Shown: positions 7,665-16,143 of the stretch, in pieces
Numbering within the stretch: position 1 is the first letter of the stretch
Layout: every line of letters begins with the position of its first letter
Program-made: the position numbers and the translations under genes
From: Geoanaerobacter pelophilus
GTDB lineage: Bacteria > Desulfobacterota > Desulfuromonadia > Geobacterales > DSM-12255
Length of the DNA stretch: 64,000 nt
Direction of reading: 5' to 3'
Assembly (NCBI RefSeq): GCF_018476885.1
Contig: NZ_JAHCVJ010000009.1
Coordinates: 1 to 64,000 of the forward strand
The notes under the pieces: generated by a model
Told to the model about the DNA's origin: nothing
The model's database searches: none
Seen by the model: only the letters and a program-made list of their open reading frames with translations

Positions 7665-7902
7665 AATTTTAAAAAATTTATAGTAATGCATTAACCGGTT
7701 TAAAATTATTCAACTTGCTTATATTATTAAGTAAAAACTATTTGAATAATCATCTGAGTTCCCCATTTAAAACCATATAGTATCCCACCAGTCCAAAATA
7801 ATGGGCTCAATAATAAGAAAAAAATATTCAAAATAATGAACATTGCCTTGGTCTATTGTATACTTTTTTGCGAGAAACTTTTGTAAAGGAGGGGAGATAT
7901 TC

Positions 7903-9123
7903 TTGGGGAAGTTAGAGTATGCCAGACGAGATGTGCATCTGAATGAATTAAGTAATTCAGGGGGGCTCGAAAATCGGCCATTGGAATTTGAAGATGGCAT
8001 CTACACCCTCAAAAATCTCGACCAACTTTCAATAGAGGCAATTGAGCTATTGCTTGAAATCCACCCAATTTATGTTGTGGCGAAGCAAAGACGACGCTAT
8101 TACATTGTTGCAGGTTTTCGGACTTTCCAGGCTGCTTCCTTAGTTTATAAGAGTCCTCACCAAGAGATCCCGGTAAGGGTTCTTGATCGGCACACACCGA
8201 AAGAAACCCTTGAGCTTTTGTGTTACTTGAATCTGTCAGTTACCCCGATCCTGTTTCGAATTGGTGGTTCGCTTGCAGACAGTTACCAGTTGCTTACGAA
8301 CAGTCTACAGGATAAGGCTTGGAGGAAGGTTAAATCAATACAAGACTTTGCTAATGTGCTTGATGTTGCACCTTCGACCCTCTGTAAGCCCAAGAAACGG
8401 TTAATCTCTCAGATACCGAAGCAAACTCCCAAGGACATAGCTTTTTCCAATGCCGGTAAACTCAAGTTGATATATAGTTTTTTATTATTTCCAGACTATG
8501 TTGAACACGCTTATGAGGCACTTGCCGAAATTACAGGGACTACTCTTGAAGAAGTACTGATAGCAATTGAGGAGTTGGAGCGCGATGGATACATTGAGAA
8601 CACGAATGATAAGCGGCAACTTTTGGTTAACAGAACGGAACTATTGGAAAGCTGGGTAAGTGCGTATAATAAACATCTCCGTCCGAAATTGTTGCTGGGG
8701 CGGTTCAAGGCTGATAATGACTGGATGCTCAATGCGGAGTTGAAGCCTTCTAGCGCCCAATGGAGCGGAGAAGCAGCACTCTGTAAGCTTGGTAAAATAA
8801 TTTCGAAATATACGAGTAGTAGTATGACTACTGCTCAATCTCTAGCACTTTTAGCCTATACAGCCAAACCGACCGAATCCGTAGTTATCTATGCGACCCG
8901 ACATGAACTCAAATCAATGATTCAAGAGAACAGACTTAAGCAAGACTCGCACGGGAACATTGAAATCTTCGAACGGTTTTGGCATGGCGAAGAACTTGAG
9001 ACAGACGGGATTACGGTTCCGTGGTTACTCATCTATGCGGATCTCTTACAAACTAAAGACATTGAAAAAATAAAAATGGCTTCTGAATACTACCATCAGT
9101 TTATCGAAAATGCGTTGAAGTAA
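7903..9123 (+). CDS. ParB-like / AbiEi-like fusion protein of the recombinase module
   Basis: A TTG start at 7903 is chosen because AGGAGGGG lies 8 bases upstream; the frame also opens at 7843 but without a site. The 406-residue product has an N-terminal ParB/Srx-like domain (about 30-130: VVAKQRRRYYIVAGFRTFQAA then IPVRVLDR), a probable helix-turn-helix (FANVLDVAPSTLCKPKKRL), a second helical region (EEVLIAIEELERDGYIE), and a C-terminal domain resembling AbiEi_2-type antitoxins (ELLESWVSAYNKHLRPKLLL, WSGEAAL, then GNIEIFERFW and VPWLLIYADLL). No AbiEii-type nucleotidyltransferase toxin follows. It probably binds DNA, perhaps the palindromes just upstream, and regulates or assists the two recombinases. 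This role is inferred. Confidence 0.72.
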   Translation: MGKLEYARRDVHLNELSNSGGLENRPLEFEDGIYTLKNLDQLSIEAIELLLEIHPIYVVAKQRRRYYIVAGFRTFQAASLVYKSPHQEIPVRVLDRHTPKETLELLCYLNLSVTPILFRIGGSLADSYQLLTNSLQDKAWRKVKSIQDFANVLDVAPSTLCKPKKRLISQIPKQTPKDIAFSNAGKLKLIYSFLLFPDYVEHAYEALAEITGTTLEEVLIAIEELERDGYIENTNDKRQLLVNRTELLESWVSAYNKHLRPKLLLGRFKADNDWMLNAELKPSSAQWSGEAALCKLGKIISKYTSSSMTTAQSLALLAYTAKPTESVVIYATRHELKSMIQENRLKQDSHGNIEIFERFWHGEELETDGITVPWLLIYADLLQTKDIEKIKMASEYYHQFIENALK

Positions 9124-9162
9124 TTTAACTACGAGAATTTGTAATATTGTGGAGAAGGCAGT

Positions 9163-11670
9163 TTGCAATCAAAAGTCTCCTATCAAGATTTTTCTGCCAC
9201 ACTTTATGATGCCCTTAAGCACTGTGGGGTAAAACAAGGCGATTTTGAAAGCTTAATGCGTTTTATCGACCCTCCGCCGAAGTATGCTGCGTTTGCTACG
9301 ATAGCCGAGAATCTAGTTAAAATCTTTCAGCACCTAGAATATATCAGTTTAAAGTTTGCAGGGGGATTTAGCAGTCAGACAAGAAGTACTCTCCATGCGA
9401 ATCTGTCGGCTTGGCTTCACTGTTGTGAAATGATCACTGCCAATTGCAGAGAGATTGAAACAGTCCTCCAAGATTTTTGTGCGCCAGGTAAATCCTCCTA
9501 CGAGCCCCCTTATCGTGATTTTTTCGGTACTCACCCCCTGTTTGTAGCCCTCTGGTGCCGTAAGCCCGATGAGGCACTTTCCAGAAGGTATGAACTAGTG
9601 CAGGCATATCTCTGCCTACTTTATCTGGAGCTTCAGACCTTGGGCCTTGGGAAACGGCAAAAGGCTGAAAGCGCCAAGGAGAAAGCATGTCTGGCAGTGA
9701 GAAAGCTGGCTCGACCAGAGTTTGAAGAGACACTCATGGCTTTTCCGGATAGAGCAATGTCGTTAGCAGACTTTCGGAACATCGTTGATTCATTCTCAAT
9801 CGACAAACACATTAGCCCCATACCACACCTCATCAAACTTGCTCTCCGGGAAATATCTGTTCGAGACAGGGGAAAGGGCATTTCCGTAATCCGTCGTTCT
9901 CGTGGATCGTTCAGTAACAGCAAGCAGGTGATTTCGTTTGCTGCTGATGACGACTCGGGCTCAATGGATTCAATAACACTGCTGAGTGTCGAACAAGGAA
10001 ACAAAACAGATATAGCTGAGCGAAAGCATAATCTGACTTGCACAGAAGAGTTTGCTTCCTCCCGCCAGTTTGCGGTCTTCGATCGCTCAGGGCCAGATCC
10101 ATCCGGAGGGTTGAGTGAAAAACAGCGTCGAAGGATGTCGGTAGGGGCGGCTTCTGCCATTGCTATGAGCAACCAGCGACTGCCGACTGACTGGGACAGA
10201 TTGACGGCATATGAAGTGGCAACTTTCCTTGAAGGGCTAAATGATCTTTCTCAAATGAAGATAAAAAGGGAATACGGCGAGGTCGGAAGCCGTGAACTTG
10301 CCGCGTTCCTTACGATAGCTTTCTGGCTGTCGGCTACGGCTGAAGATGTACGAAATGTTGTCATCGTCCCGAGTAAAGAACGCTGTAAAACTGATATCGG
10401 CATCTTGCTTGCCGGAAATGACTCTGGCCATCGATGGATTGTCAAACCACGTGTATCTGAGTTAAAGGTTATTCCAGATAAAATTTTGGCGCCACTTACT
10501 CTGCCTATCGCAAAGCGTTATGAGTTGCCAATCCCAGTGTCGGCACTTAACACAATGATTGCGCACCTCATGCAATTTCCCGAGCCATTCTTTCCCGCGA
10601 GGATATTCAGTAGAGAGTCGGCTGAGTATGACCTGGCTGCAAAAGAATTTTTGAAGGATATTCGTCGACGGAAAGGTGGGCGTCTGTCCCTGGAACGGGT
10701 CTCAATGCATCTGCATGGGCTCATTGCCCAACTGCCCGGTTCCGATATCACGGCGGCGATCTCGATTTCAAGAAGGAATGACCCCTTAGGGTGGGTGCCA
10801 TTGCATTATACATCCAACTCAATCGAACGATTGCAGGGGATTTACGCCCAAGCCTGCAACTCGGTTCTTGCCGATGCAGGACTAAGGAAAGACCTATTCA
10901 GTGACAGAAAAACAAGTAATCGTTATGTAGGTAGCAGATTTGTGCCCAAGACCGATACAGTTAAAGATCTTGTTTGCAAACTGCACACCCGTTTGCACGA
11001 TGCGAGAAACGTAGAAAAAGACCGACAGATTCAGCTGCACAACGCGATGACAGTTTATACGGTCATGCTGATTGGCTATGCTACTGGATTCAGAGCAGTT
11101 CATGACCCGTTACTCCAAGAAGCAGAAATTGACCGAGAATCCGGATTCGCGGTAATTTCCGACAAAGACGATGACTCATTTTACAACGCCAGGATAGTTT
11201 GGTTGCCCGAAATCTGCATGCAGCAGATTGATTTGTACAATTCGCACCTTGCAGCATTGCAACGCTGGCTTTTCGGCCACAATCTGCAACTATTCTTCAA
11301 TTCTCGGGAAAAGGCGTATACGGGGCGTCAGACCAATAGGGTGAACCCAGCGCTCTTTCTCCTGCAAAAGAACAAAAACAATCTTCCCGTCCAGCCATCC
11401 TACCTCAAGGAACTTCTTGGAAGAATTAAGTACCCGTTACCCATAAACAGCAACCGCCATTTTTTGCGAACAAACCTTTTGCAGAGCGGCTGTCCTGTGG
11501 AAGTGATCCAGGCCTTTCTCGGCCACTGGGAAAGAGGTGTCGAGCCCTGGGGGCGTTACTCCGGACTTTCTCCGTTGGTCTACCGTGATGAACTGTCTAA
11601 ACATCTTGTGCCGCTGCTTGAAGAGGCTGGCTGGACAAAAGAAAGCGGACTCGGGAGAAGTAATGGCTGA
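9163..11670 (+). CDS. large tyrosine recombinase 1 (835 aa)
   Basis: TTG 9163 follows GGAGAAGG. The first 600 residues carry no domain I can name. The C-terminal catalytic core is complete: Arg644 in YATGFR, a Lys in the beta-hairpin SDKDDD, His766 and Arg769 in NRHFLR, His788 in LGHW, and the nucleophile Tyr799 in WGRYSG. These are the R-K-HxxR-H/W-Y residues of tyrosine recombinases. At 835 residues it is more than twice the size of a phage integrase, so the long N-terminal part may bind arm DNA or partner proteins. It overlaps the next gene by 8 bases, which indicates coupled translation and a joint complex. Confidence 0.85.
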   Translation: MQSKVSYQDFSATLYDALKHCGVKQGDFESLMRFIDPPPKYAAFATIAENLVKIFQHLEYISLKFAGGFSSQTRSTLHANLSAWLHCCEMITANCREIETVLQDFCAPGKSSYEPPYRDFFGTHPLFVALWCRKPDEALSRRYELVQAYLCLLYLELQTLGLGKRQKAESAKEKACLAVRKLARPEFEETLMAFPDRAMSLADFRNIVDSFSIDKHISPIPHLIKLALREISVRDRGKGISVIRRSRGSFSNSKQVISFAADDDSGSMDSITLLSVEQGNKTDIAERKHNLTCTEEFASSRQFAVFDRSGPDPSGGLSEKQRRRMSVGAASAIAMSNQRLPTDWDRLTAYEVATFLEGLNDLSQMKIKREYGEVGSRELAAFLTIAFWLSATAEDVRNVVIVPSKERCKTDIGILLAGNDSGHRWIVKPRVSELKVIPDKILAPLTLPIAKRYELPIPVSALNTMIAHLMQFPEPFFPARIFSRESAEYDLAAKEFLKDIRRRKGGRLSLERVSMHLHGLIAQLPGSDITAAISISRRNDPLGWVPLHYTSNSIERLQGIYAQACNSVLADAGLRKDLFSDRKTSNRYVGSRFVPKTDTVKDLVCKLHTRLHDARNVEKDRQIQLHNAMTVYTVMLIGYATGFRAVHDPLLQEAEIDRESGFAVISDKDDDSFYNARIVWLPEICMQQIDLYNSHLAALQRWLFGHNLQLFFNSREKAYTGRQTNRVNPALFLLQKNKNNLPVQPSYLKELLGRIKYPLPINSNRHFLRTNLLQSGCPVEVIQAFLGHWERGVEPWGRYSGLSPLVYRDELSKHLVPLLEEAGWTKESGLGRSNG

Positions 11671-14600
11671 TGTCGAAATCGCCAGTTTATGGCTGAGATT
11701 AATCGGCAAACCTCCTGAGGAAAATGTGGGGAGGAATATCATTTATGCTGATAAGAAAAAGTTGGTACAAGCGCTCCCTGCTGACATAATCGCAGGTTCA
11801 AAATACGCAGCAATAACTAAAGAACAAGTAAATACGGTCCTTGCCCCGTTCCGAGAAACGCTAACAGCTGGCAAATACATAATGCTGGTCCGTTTTCTAG
11901 CCACTGGCCTTGAAAAGGGCAGAGAATGCCTTTCGTGGGATGTAGCAATTCCCCAGATACCGGTAGGAATGCCGCGTGAGCCCGCAAGGTTCACCCCGGA
12001 CAAATTCAAAGAGTTACATTGCCTCAGGCGCATTGAGAAGGCGTTTATTCAGTCACTATCATCATCACAACCGCTGACCGGCAGGCAACGAATAGGTCAA
12101 TTGGTCCTGTCAGCTATTTTGAATGGGGGACTTCTTGATGGCGCCTGGGTTGAACCATGGATAGCCTCGATATCTGATCGTATTAGAACTCATGGTGACT
12201 TTTGCTGGTTCGAGATGCAGAAAGCCTGGCAATATCCGCGTGATGAGAGATTAGATAAAAAGAACTACAAGAAGAAGAGCGCCGAACAGCAGATATTAAT
12301 GACAAGGCGCTGGTTTGCCGACCCCTTGACCAGGGTACTGGTCGTCCGCTGGAAATCGTCTCTTGACCCCGACCTTAAGAACTTACATCTACTCCCCAAT
12401 GCCTATGATCTGATCGTTGAATTTCTTAAGTATGCAGGTGTAACCAGAGACGGTATTCCAAACAGTCTTAGCGGGTTACTTAATATGGCTGAAACCGGTC
12501 TCAGTCTTAAGGTCCCGCCGTTCCTCGCATCATACGCCAGAGGGGGTATCAAATCTGTATCCCTTCAGCCAGAGACTTGGGCACGTCTCTGCACCGGGAA
12601 AGCGATACCCCGATCAAGATTGCAAGATGATGAGTCAGATCAGGTTGAAGAAGATGCCCAAAAGGCGGATATTGAACTTGCCGATCCAGGGCCGCTTTAC
12701 GAACAGGAGCAAATTCTGAGAAAGATGCGGCGCATTTTTGCCGACAACTACGGTTATAAAAAAAGGAACAAGGAATTAAGAGCTGAGCTTGCAGACGTTG
12801 CCAGGATGCATGAAGGCCGGTTTGGTCCGGTTCTCTTTTTGCTAATGAAATGGACTGACCTGCTGTTGGCGCAAGAATCCAGATACAAGCCGGGAACAGC
12901 GAAGCGGTATCTGGGGTCTATTGGACAGGTGCTGTTGCTGGTATTTGAAAACGATGATCTTTTGAAAATGGAAGTTGGAGATTTTATTGAGCGGTATAAC
13001 CGTGCCATCGAGCTGATTAGATCCAAGACGGAGAAAAACTATGCTAAGCCCAGGATCGGCCATTTCCATAATTATCTTGTCAGAGGTTATGGTGTCCCGC
13101 AGATACCACCGGGATATTTCCAGGGCAGATCCGGCCCTCCCGAGACCACTGTTGATGCAAATCTCGTTACTCCGGCAGAATTTGACCTCCTGAAAAATAT
13201 GCTGGGATGGGAGAATCCCAAAAGACCGCCAGTTGCCACCGCTGCCCTCATTGCGGCAATACTCGGGTTCCGTTGCGGATTGCGCCGAGACGAAGTTTAC
13301 TATATCCGGGTTCAGGATCTTCAGAAGGGACAGAAACCGGAACTGGTGCTGCGAGCTACAGCGAGACGAAGCCTTAAGACTCCGAGTTCAACCCGTCGGC
13401 TGCCACTCCATGTATTGGTGATGGACGATGAGATGTCATTGATATATTCATGGTTGGATGGCATTGAAAATCCGAGCAATGAAACCCTTCTTTTCACCGA
13501 TCCGACTAATTCTCAAAAGCTGTTGAGAGAGACTGCCATATTTGACCCAATTACTTACGGACTGGCTGCGGTGACTGGTGATGCCACGCTCAGGTTTCAC
13601 CATCTTCGGCATTCATTTGCCAATTGGCTTTTGGTAAGGCTTGTCGGAAATAGCGCTGGCCTGCGTGGATCTGCCCCATTCCTTGATCATCCGTTGTTTA
13701 GCGATCATCGTATTATCGAACTCCGGAATGCATTGCTCGGTAACGAAAACCTAGGCAGAAAAGCGATCTATGCCGTGTCTCTGCTCTTGGGACACGGTGA
13801 AATCAGTTCAACTCTTACCAGCTACCTTCACCTTTGCGACTGGCTTCTGTCACGAGAGCTGTTTCAGTCTGTTGCCACTCAAACTTATGAGATTGAGACC
13901 ATCATGGGGATAACCGGGCTGTCACAACCCTCCATTTACCGTTTATCAAGGAAAGCAGGAACGGGTGGTTTCATTTGGGATTGGGAGGCTCATTTTAAGG
14001 GATTGACCAAAAAATCAAGTGGGCTGACGGATCCACTGCAAGCTTTTGCCCGTGAACCTATAGCCGTGGAGATTAAATTTGCTGATAAACCCAAGGCGGT
14101 GCCAGTCTGGGAGACTATTGAGCAGGTGCTTAAGTTGCATCGGAGCAATAAATTATCAGTTGAAGAAATTGCTAACAAGCTAGAATTGGAAGATAAAACT
14201 GTCTTGCAGTGGATTCTGTCATCAGAACGGGTTTTGCATTTAACAACTCGCGAAGCCAAACCAAAAACATTTGATTTCAACGGAAATCTAGTTTGGAGAG
14301 GGACGGGGGCCAATCCAAGACACACCGGTCAGACAAAAATCTATATTCCTAAGTCAAAAAAACTGGCCAAGAACCCCAAAGAGGAAAACGACGAGCTGCT
14401 ATCAGTCACCGCAACCGGTAGCCCGGACGATAAGATTCCAGAAGAAGCAAAGGCTCAGCCAAAGAGAAGGCCAAGCAATCCAAAATACCGGAATCGGAGG
14501 AGTGGCGATAACACAGTTCATAAGGACCGTTTTCCACATATCCCTATGCATGATGACGAACTCGCCTTAGCTGACAGCATACTTACCACGTTCCAGAAGC

Positions 14601-15010
14601 TTGATGATGACAAGAAACGTGAAATATTGGACCAGGTTGATTATTTTCTTTACTCATTTGCGAGGACAGGCAGAATGCTGCATTTTTGGGAGGCGTCAAA
14701 GGCTCTTAAGTACATCGATGTCCTACAAAATCTTGGCGTGAGTCCTGAGACAATTCAATTGGTATATTTCCCCTACGAGAAAGAAGACCCAGCAATTACC
14801 GAGCAGCGGAAATCAGAATGGGAGGAAATACTCGGCCTCAAAAATTGTTGGTGGGTGACAGGGAATCAAAAATACGGGCGGAGGTCTGGTATCGGCACCA
14901 TAGGAATTCAGGTAATCAGAAATCGCAAAGTTAAGAGCAAAGGTACTATGGCCTCGTATGGACTCAGATATGCATTTTATCTCATCGCGATCATGCATAA
15001 TGTTGGTTGA
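11663..15010 (+). CDS. giant tyrosine recombinase 2 with C-terminal extension (1115 aa)
   Basis: ATG 11663 overlaps the end of recombinase 1. The frame is open further upstream, but that is inside the other gene. The catalytic core lies at about 520-730: Arg541 (GLRRDE), Lys in SLKTPSSTRRLPL, His646 and Arg649 (HHLRHS), His711 (LLGHGE) and Tyr721 (TSYLHL). After it come about 390 further residues: a helix-turn-helix-like stretch (MGITGLSQPSIYRLSRK), another (VEEIANKLELEDKTVLQWIL), a basic linker, and a 240-residue tail ending NVG. That tail is the part repeated at 3285-4017. The protein is among the larger tyrosine recombinases I know of; the tail's job is unknown. Confidence 0.85.
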   Translation: MADVEIASLWLRLIGKPPEENVGRNIIYADKKKLVQALPADIIAGSKYAAITKEQVNTVLAPFRETLTAGKYIMLVRFLATGLEKGRECLSWDVAIPQIPVGMPREPARFTPDKFKELHCLRRIEKAFIQSLSSSQPLTGRQRIGQLVLSAILNGGLLDGAWVEPWIASISDRIRTHGDFCWFEMQKAWQYPRDERLDKKNYKKKSAEQQILMTRRWFADPLTRVLVVRWKSSLDPDLKNLHLLPNAYDLIVEFLKYAGVTRDGIPNSLSGLLNMAETGLSLKVPPFLASYARGGIKSVSLQPETWARLCTGKAIPRSRLQDDESDQVEEDAQKADIELADPGPLYEQEQILRKMRRIFADNYGYKKRNKELRAELADVARMHEGRFGPVLFLLMKWTDLLLAQESRYKPGTAKRYLGSIGQVLLLVFENDDLLKMEVGDFIERYNRAIELIRSKTEKNYAKPRIGHFHNYLVRGYGVPQIPPGYFQGRSGPPETTVDANLVTPAEFDLLKNMLGWENPKRPPVATAALIAAILGFRCGLRRDEVYYIRVQDLQKGQKPELVLRATARRSLKTPSSTRRLPLHVLVMDDEMSLIYSWLDGIENPSNETLLFTDPTNSQKLLRETAIFDPITYGLAAVTGDATLRFHHLRHSFANWLLVRLVGNSAGLRGSAPFLDHPLFSDHRIIELRNALLGNENLGRKAIYAVSLLLGHGEISSTLTSYLHLCDWLLSRELFQSVATQTYEIETIMGITGLSQPSIYRLSRKAGTGGFIWDWEAHFKGLTKKSSGLTDPLQAFAREPIAVEIKFADKPKAVPVWETIEQVLKLHRSNKLSVEEIANKLELEDKTVLQWILSSERVLHLTTREAKPKTFDFNGNLVWRGTGANPRHTGQTKIYIPKSKKLAKNPKEENDELLSVTATGSPDDKIPEEAKAQPKRRPSNPKYRNRRSGDNTVHKDRFPHIPMHDDELALADSILTTFQKLDDDKKREILDQVDYFLYSFARTGRMLHFWEASKALKYIDVLQNLGVSPETIQLVYFPYEKEDPAITEQRKSEWEEILGLKNCWWVTGNQKYGRRSGIGTIGIQVIRNRKVKSKGTMASYGLRYAFYLIAIMHNVG

Positions 15011-15013
15011 ACT
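14281..15013 (+). repeat. 733-bp direct repeat, copy B (recombinase tail)
   Basis: Matches 3285-4017 end to end in the same orientation, 11.0 kb apart, with no net gap. Recombination between the copies would remove or duplicate the enclosed 11 kb, including the 4238-7405 genes and the recombinase operon. Confidence 0.85.
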
Positions 15014-15149
15014 ATCCAACACACCTCATAAAGGTCAATAACAGGCTTCACTTTTAAATCAAGGTACCTGTTGATCTAATCCATCTATATCCATGTAAAT
15101 TCTTATGCTTCAATCATTTCAGTCAATCCAGAGCATATGGTTAGTTGTC

Positions 15150-15638
15150 TCAAGCAGTTTTGCGGAACCCGATCATTCCCAGCAGTCCTGAACCTAGCAG
15201 CAACACGGCCGGGGGCAGGGGAACCGGGCTTGGCGAGGCCGGGGAGGCCGAGAGATAAACGACAGCCGGTGAAGAGGCGCCGATGCTGCTTACACCGAGA
15301 CCGCCGCTGGTGCCGTCGCCTGAGTCGAGAAAGAAGTACCGATCCGACCCTGCACTGGTAATGATCGGGATAATGCTGATGCCGCCGGATACCTCGGAGG
15401 TCGGGGTGATCGTGATATTGCCGCCGATTGAACCAGTGCTGCTGACCGGTGCTGTGGCGGACGCCACGCCAGTTGTGGCAATTTCGGAAAATGTCCGCAG
15501 CTGCGGCATCTCCTGCAGCACATTTGCAGTTAATGCATCAAGGGCACCGGTTGCCGGAGCGGCGTAATCGGCATGGGCGGCGGAGGCGGCCGCCACAACG
15601 AAGAGGGCGCAAAGGGAAAGCATAGTTGATCGTTTCAT
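15150..15638 (-). CDS. PEP-CTERM-like surface protein (162 aa)
   Basis: Start ATG 15638 gives a signal peptide (MKRSTMLSLCALFVVAAASAAHA) and a short Ser/Thr/Gly/Ala-rich body. It ends in the sorting tail VPLPPAVLLLGSGLLGMIGFRK: a VPxP motif, a hydrophobic helix and a basic end. This is the PEP-CTERM-like signal common in Geobacter relatives, normally cut by an exosortase-type protease; no exosortase gene is in the window. The body is low in complexity and has no known fold. It is the last gene of the minus-strand group that starts near 18321. Confidence 0.8.
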   Translation of the reverse strand: MKRSTMLSLCALFVVAAASAAHADYAAPATGALDALTANVLQEMPQLRTFSEIATTGVASATAPVSSTGSIGGNITITPTSEVSGGISIIPIITSAGSDRYFFLDSGDGTSGGLGVSSIGASSPAVVYLSASPASPSPVPLPPAVLLLGSGLLGMIGFRKTA

Positions 15639-15651
15639 AATGACTCCTGGG

Positions 15652-16062
15652 TTATGGATACTTGTTCGTCTGTTTTGCTGACTGGGTGAGTATGGCGGAA
15701 AGGTCGCTCATGCGGCGTTGCAATTCCTTCTGCTTCTCGCTCACCCGTTGCAGCCTCTGGCGCCGGTCGTCTGCAGATTCTCCAGCCGGTGCGATCCTCA
15801 GCTGCTTAAGCTCATCCTGAAGTTGGCTGCTTTGCTCCCGCAGGTAGTCGGCGCTACCTGGATCGACAAAGGCTCGGTTTGCAGGCTGTTGTGTTTTTGC
15901 CGGGGAGAATGGCGAAACTTCCGTATCGGTCTTTTCGAGCTGGCTTGACGATTCTCCGACGATCTCCACGACAATCCGGTCCGGATATTCAATGATCCTG
16001 GTTTCTGCGTGACCTGCGACCGGCAGTAAGGATAAGAGGACAAGCAGGATAGGGATTCTCAT
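15652..16062 (-). CDS. secreted coiled-coil protein, unknown function
   Basis: ATG 16062 follows GGAG with 5-base spacing; an upstream in-frame start (16104) lacks a site and would spoil the signal peptide. The 136-residue product has a signal peptide (MRIPILLVLLSLLPVAGHA), a short beta-like segment TRIIEYPDRIVVEIVG, and a long charged coiled coil from about residue 75 (LREQSSQLQDELKQLR to SEKQKELQRRMSDLS). I know no family name. It lies 13 bases upstream of the PEP-CTERM-like gene at 15150-15638, so the pair is co-transcribed. Confidence 0.72.
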   Translation of the reverse strand: MRIPILLVLLSLLPVAGHAETRIIEYPDRIVVEIVGESSSQLEKTDTEVSPFSPAKTQQPANRAFVDPGSADYLREQSSQLQDELKQLRIAPAGESADDRRQRLQRVSEKQKELQRRMSDLSAILTQSAKQTNKYP

Positions 16063-16093
16063 GGCAGCTCCGTGTGATCGGAAGTATGAAAAG

Positions 16094-16115
16094 AAGGGCC
16101 TCAAACGAGGCCCTT
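16094..16115 (-). terminator. hairpin terminator after the PstS-like gene
   Basis: Perfect stem AAGGGCCTC / GAGGCCCTT with an AAAC loop, 29 bases after the stop of the PstS-like gene; on the minus strand CTTTTCAT follows. It may only partly stop transcription into the two genes downstream. Confidence 0.75.
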
Positions 16116-16143
16116 CGGTGTAACACAGAAAATATCGGCAGGA

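Larger units (their letters stand above)
7406..7902. other. intergenic, 497 bp: two terminators, tRNA scar, AT-rich palindromes
   Basis: No coding region is supported. The stretch holds the terminator at 7454, the tRNA terminator and fragment (7578-7664), and then about 240 bp of very AT-rich DNA. The AT-rich part contains an 18-bp palindrome TAAATTTTAAAAAATTTA (7663-7680) on the junction, and an inverted repeat ATTATTCAA (7705-7713) / TTGAATAAT (7742-7750). These lie in front of the recombinase operon and are candidates for recombinase arm sites or an operator. Confidence 0.6.
7616..15013 (+). mobile_element. tyrosine-recombinase mobile module integrated at tRNA-Val
   Basis: The left edge is the tRNA-Val 3' scar; the right edge is placed three bases after the stop of the last recombinase, because the homologous remnant at 3285-4017 ends at the same place. 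Three same-strand genes with tight spacing (40-bp gap, then an 8-bp overlap) encode a ParB/AbiEi-like protein and two tyrosine recombinases. The DNA is clearly AT-richer than the flanks. No phage structural, conjugation or replication genes are present, so it resembles multi-recombinase units such as Tn554 or RIT elements in logic, though not in detail. The right border is inferred. Confidence 0.65.

Noticed and set aside
7616-15013. Prophage
   Set aside because: Only recombinase and regulator genes are present; there are no capsid, tail, terminase, lysis or replication genes.
15420-15445. GATTGAACCAGTG, similar to a tRNA T-arm
   Set aside because: It lies inside the PEP-CTERM-like gene and has no acceptor, anticodon or D arm around it.
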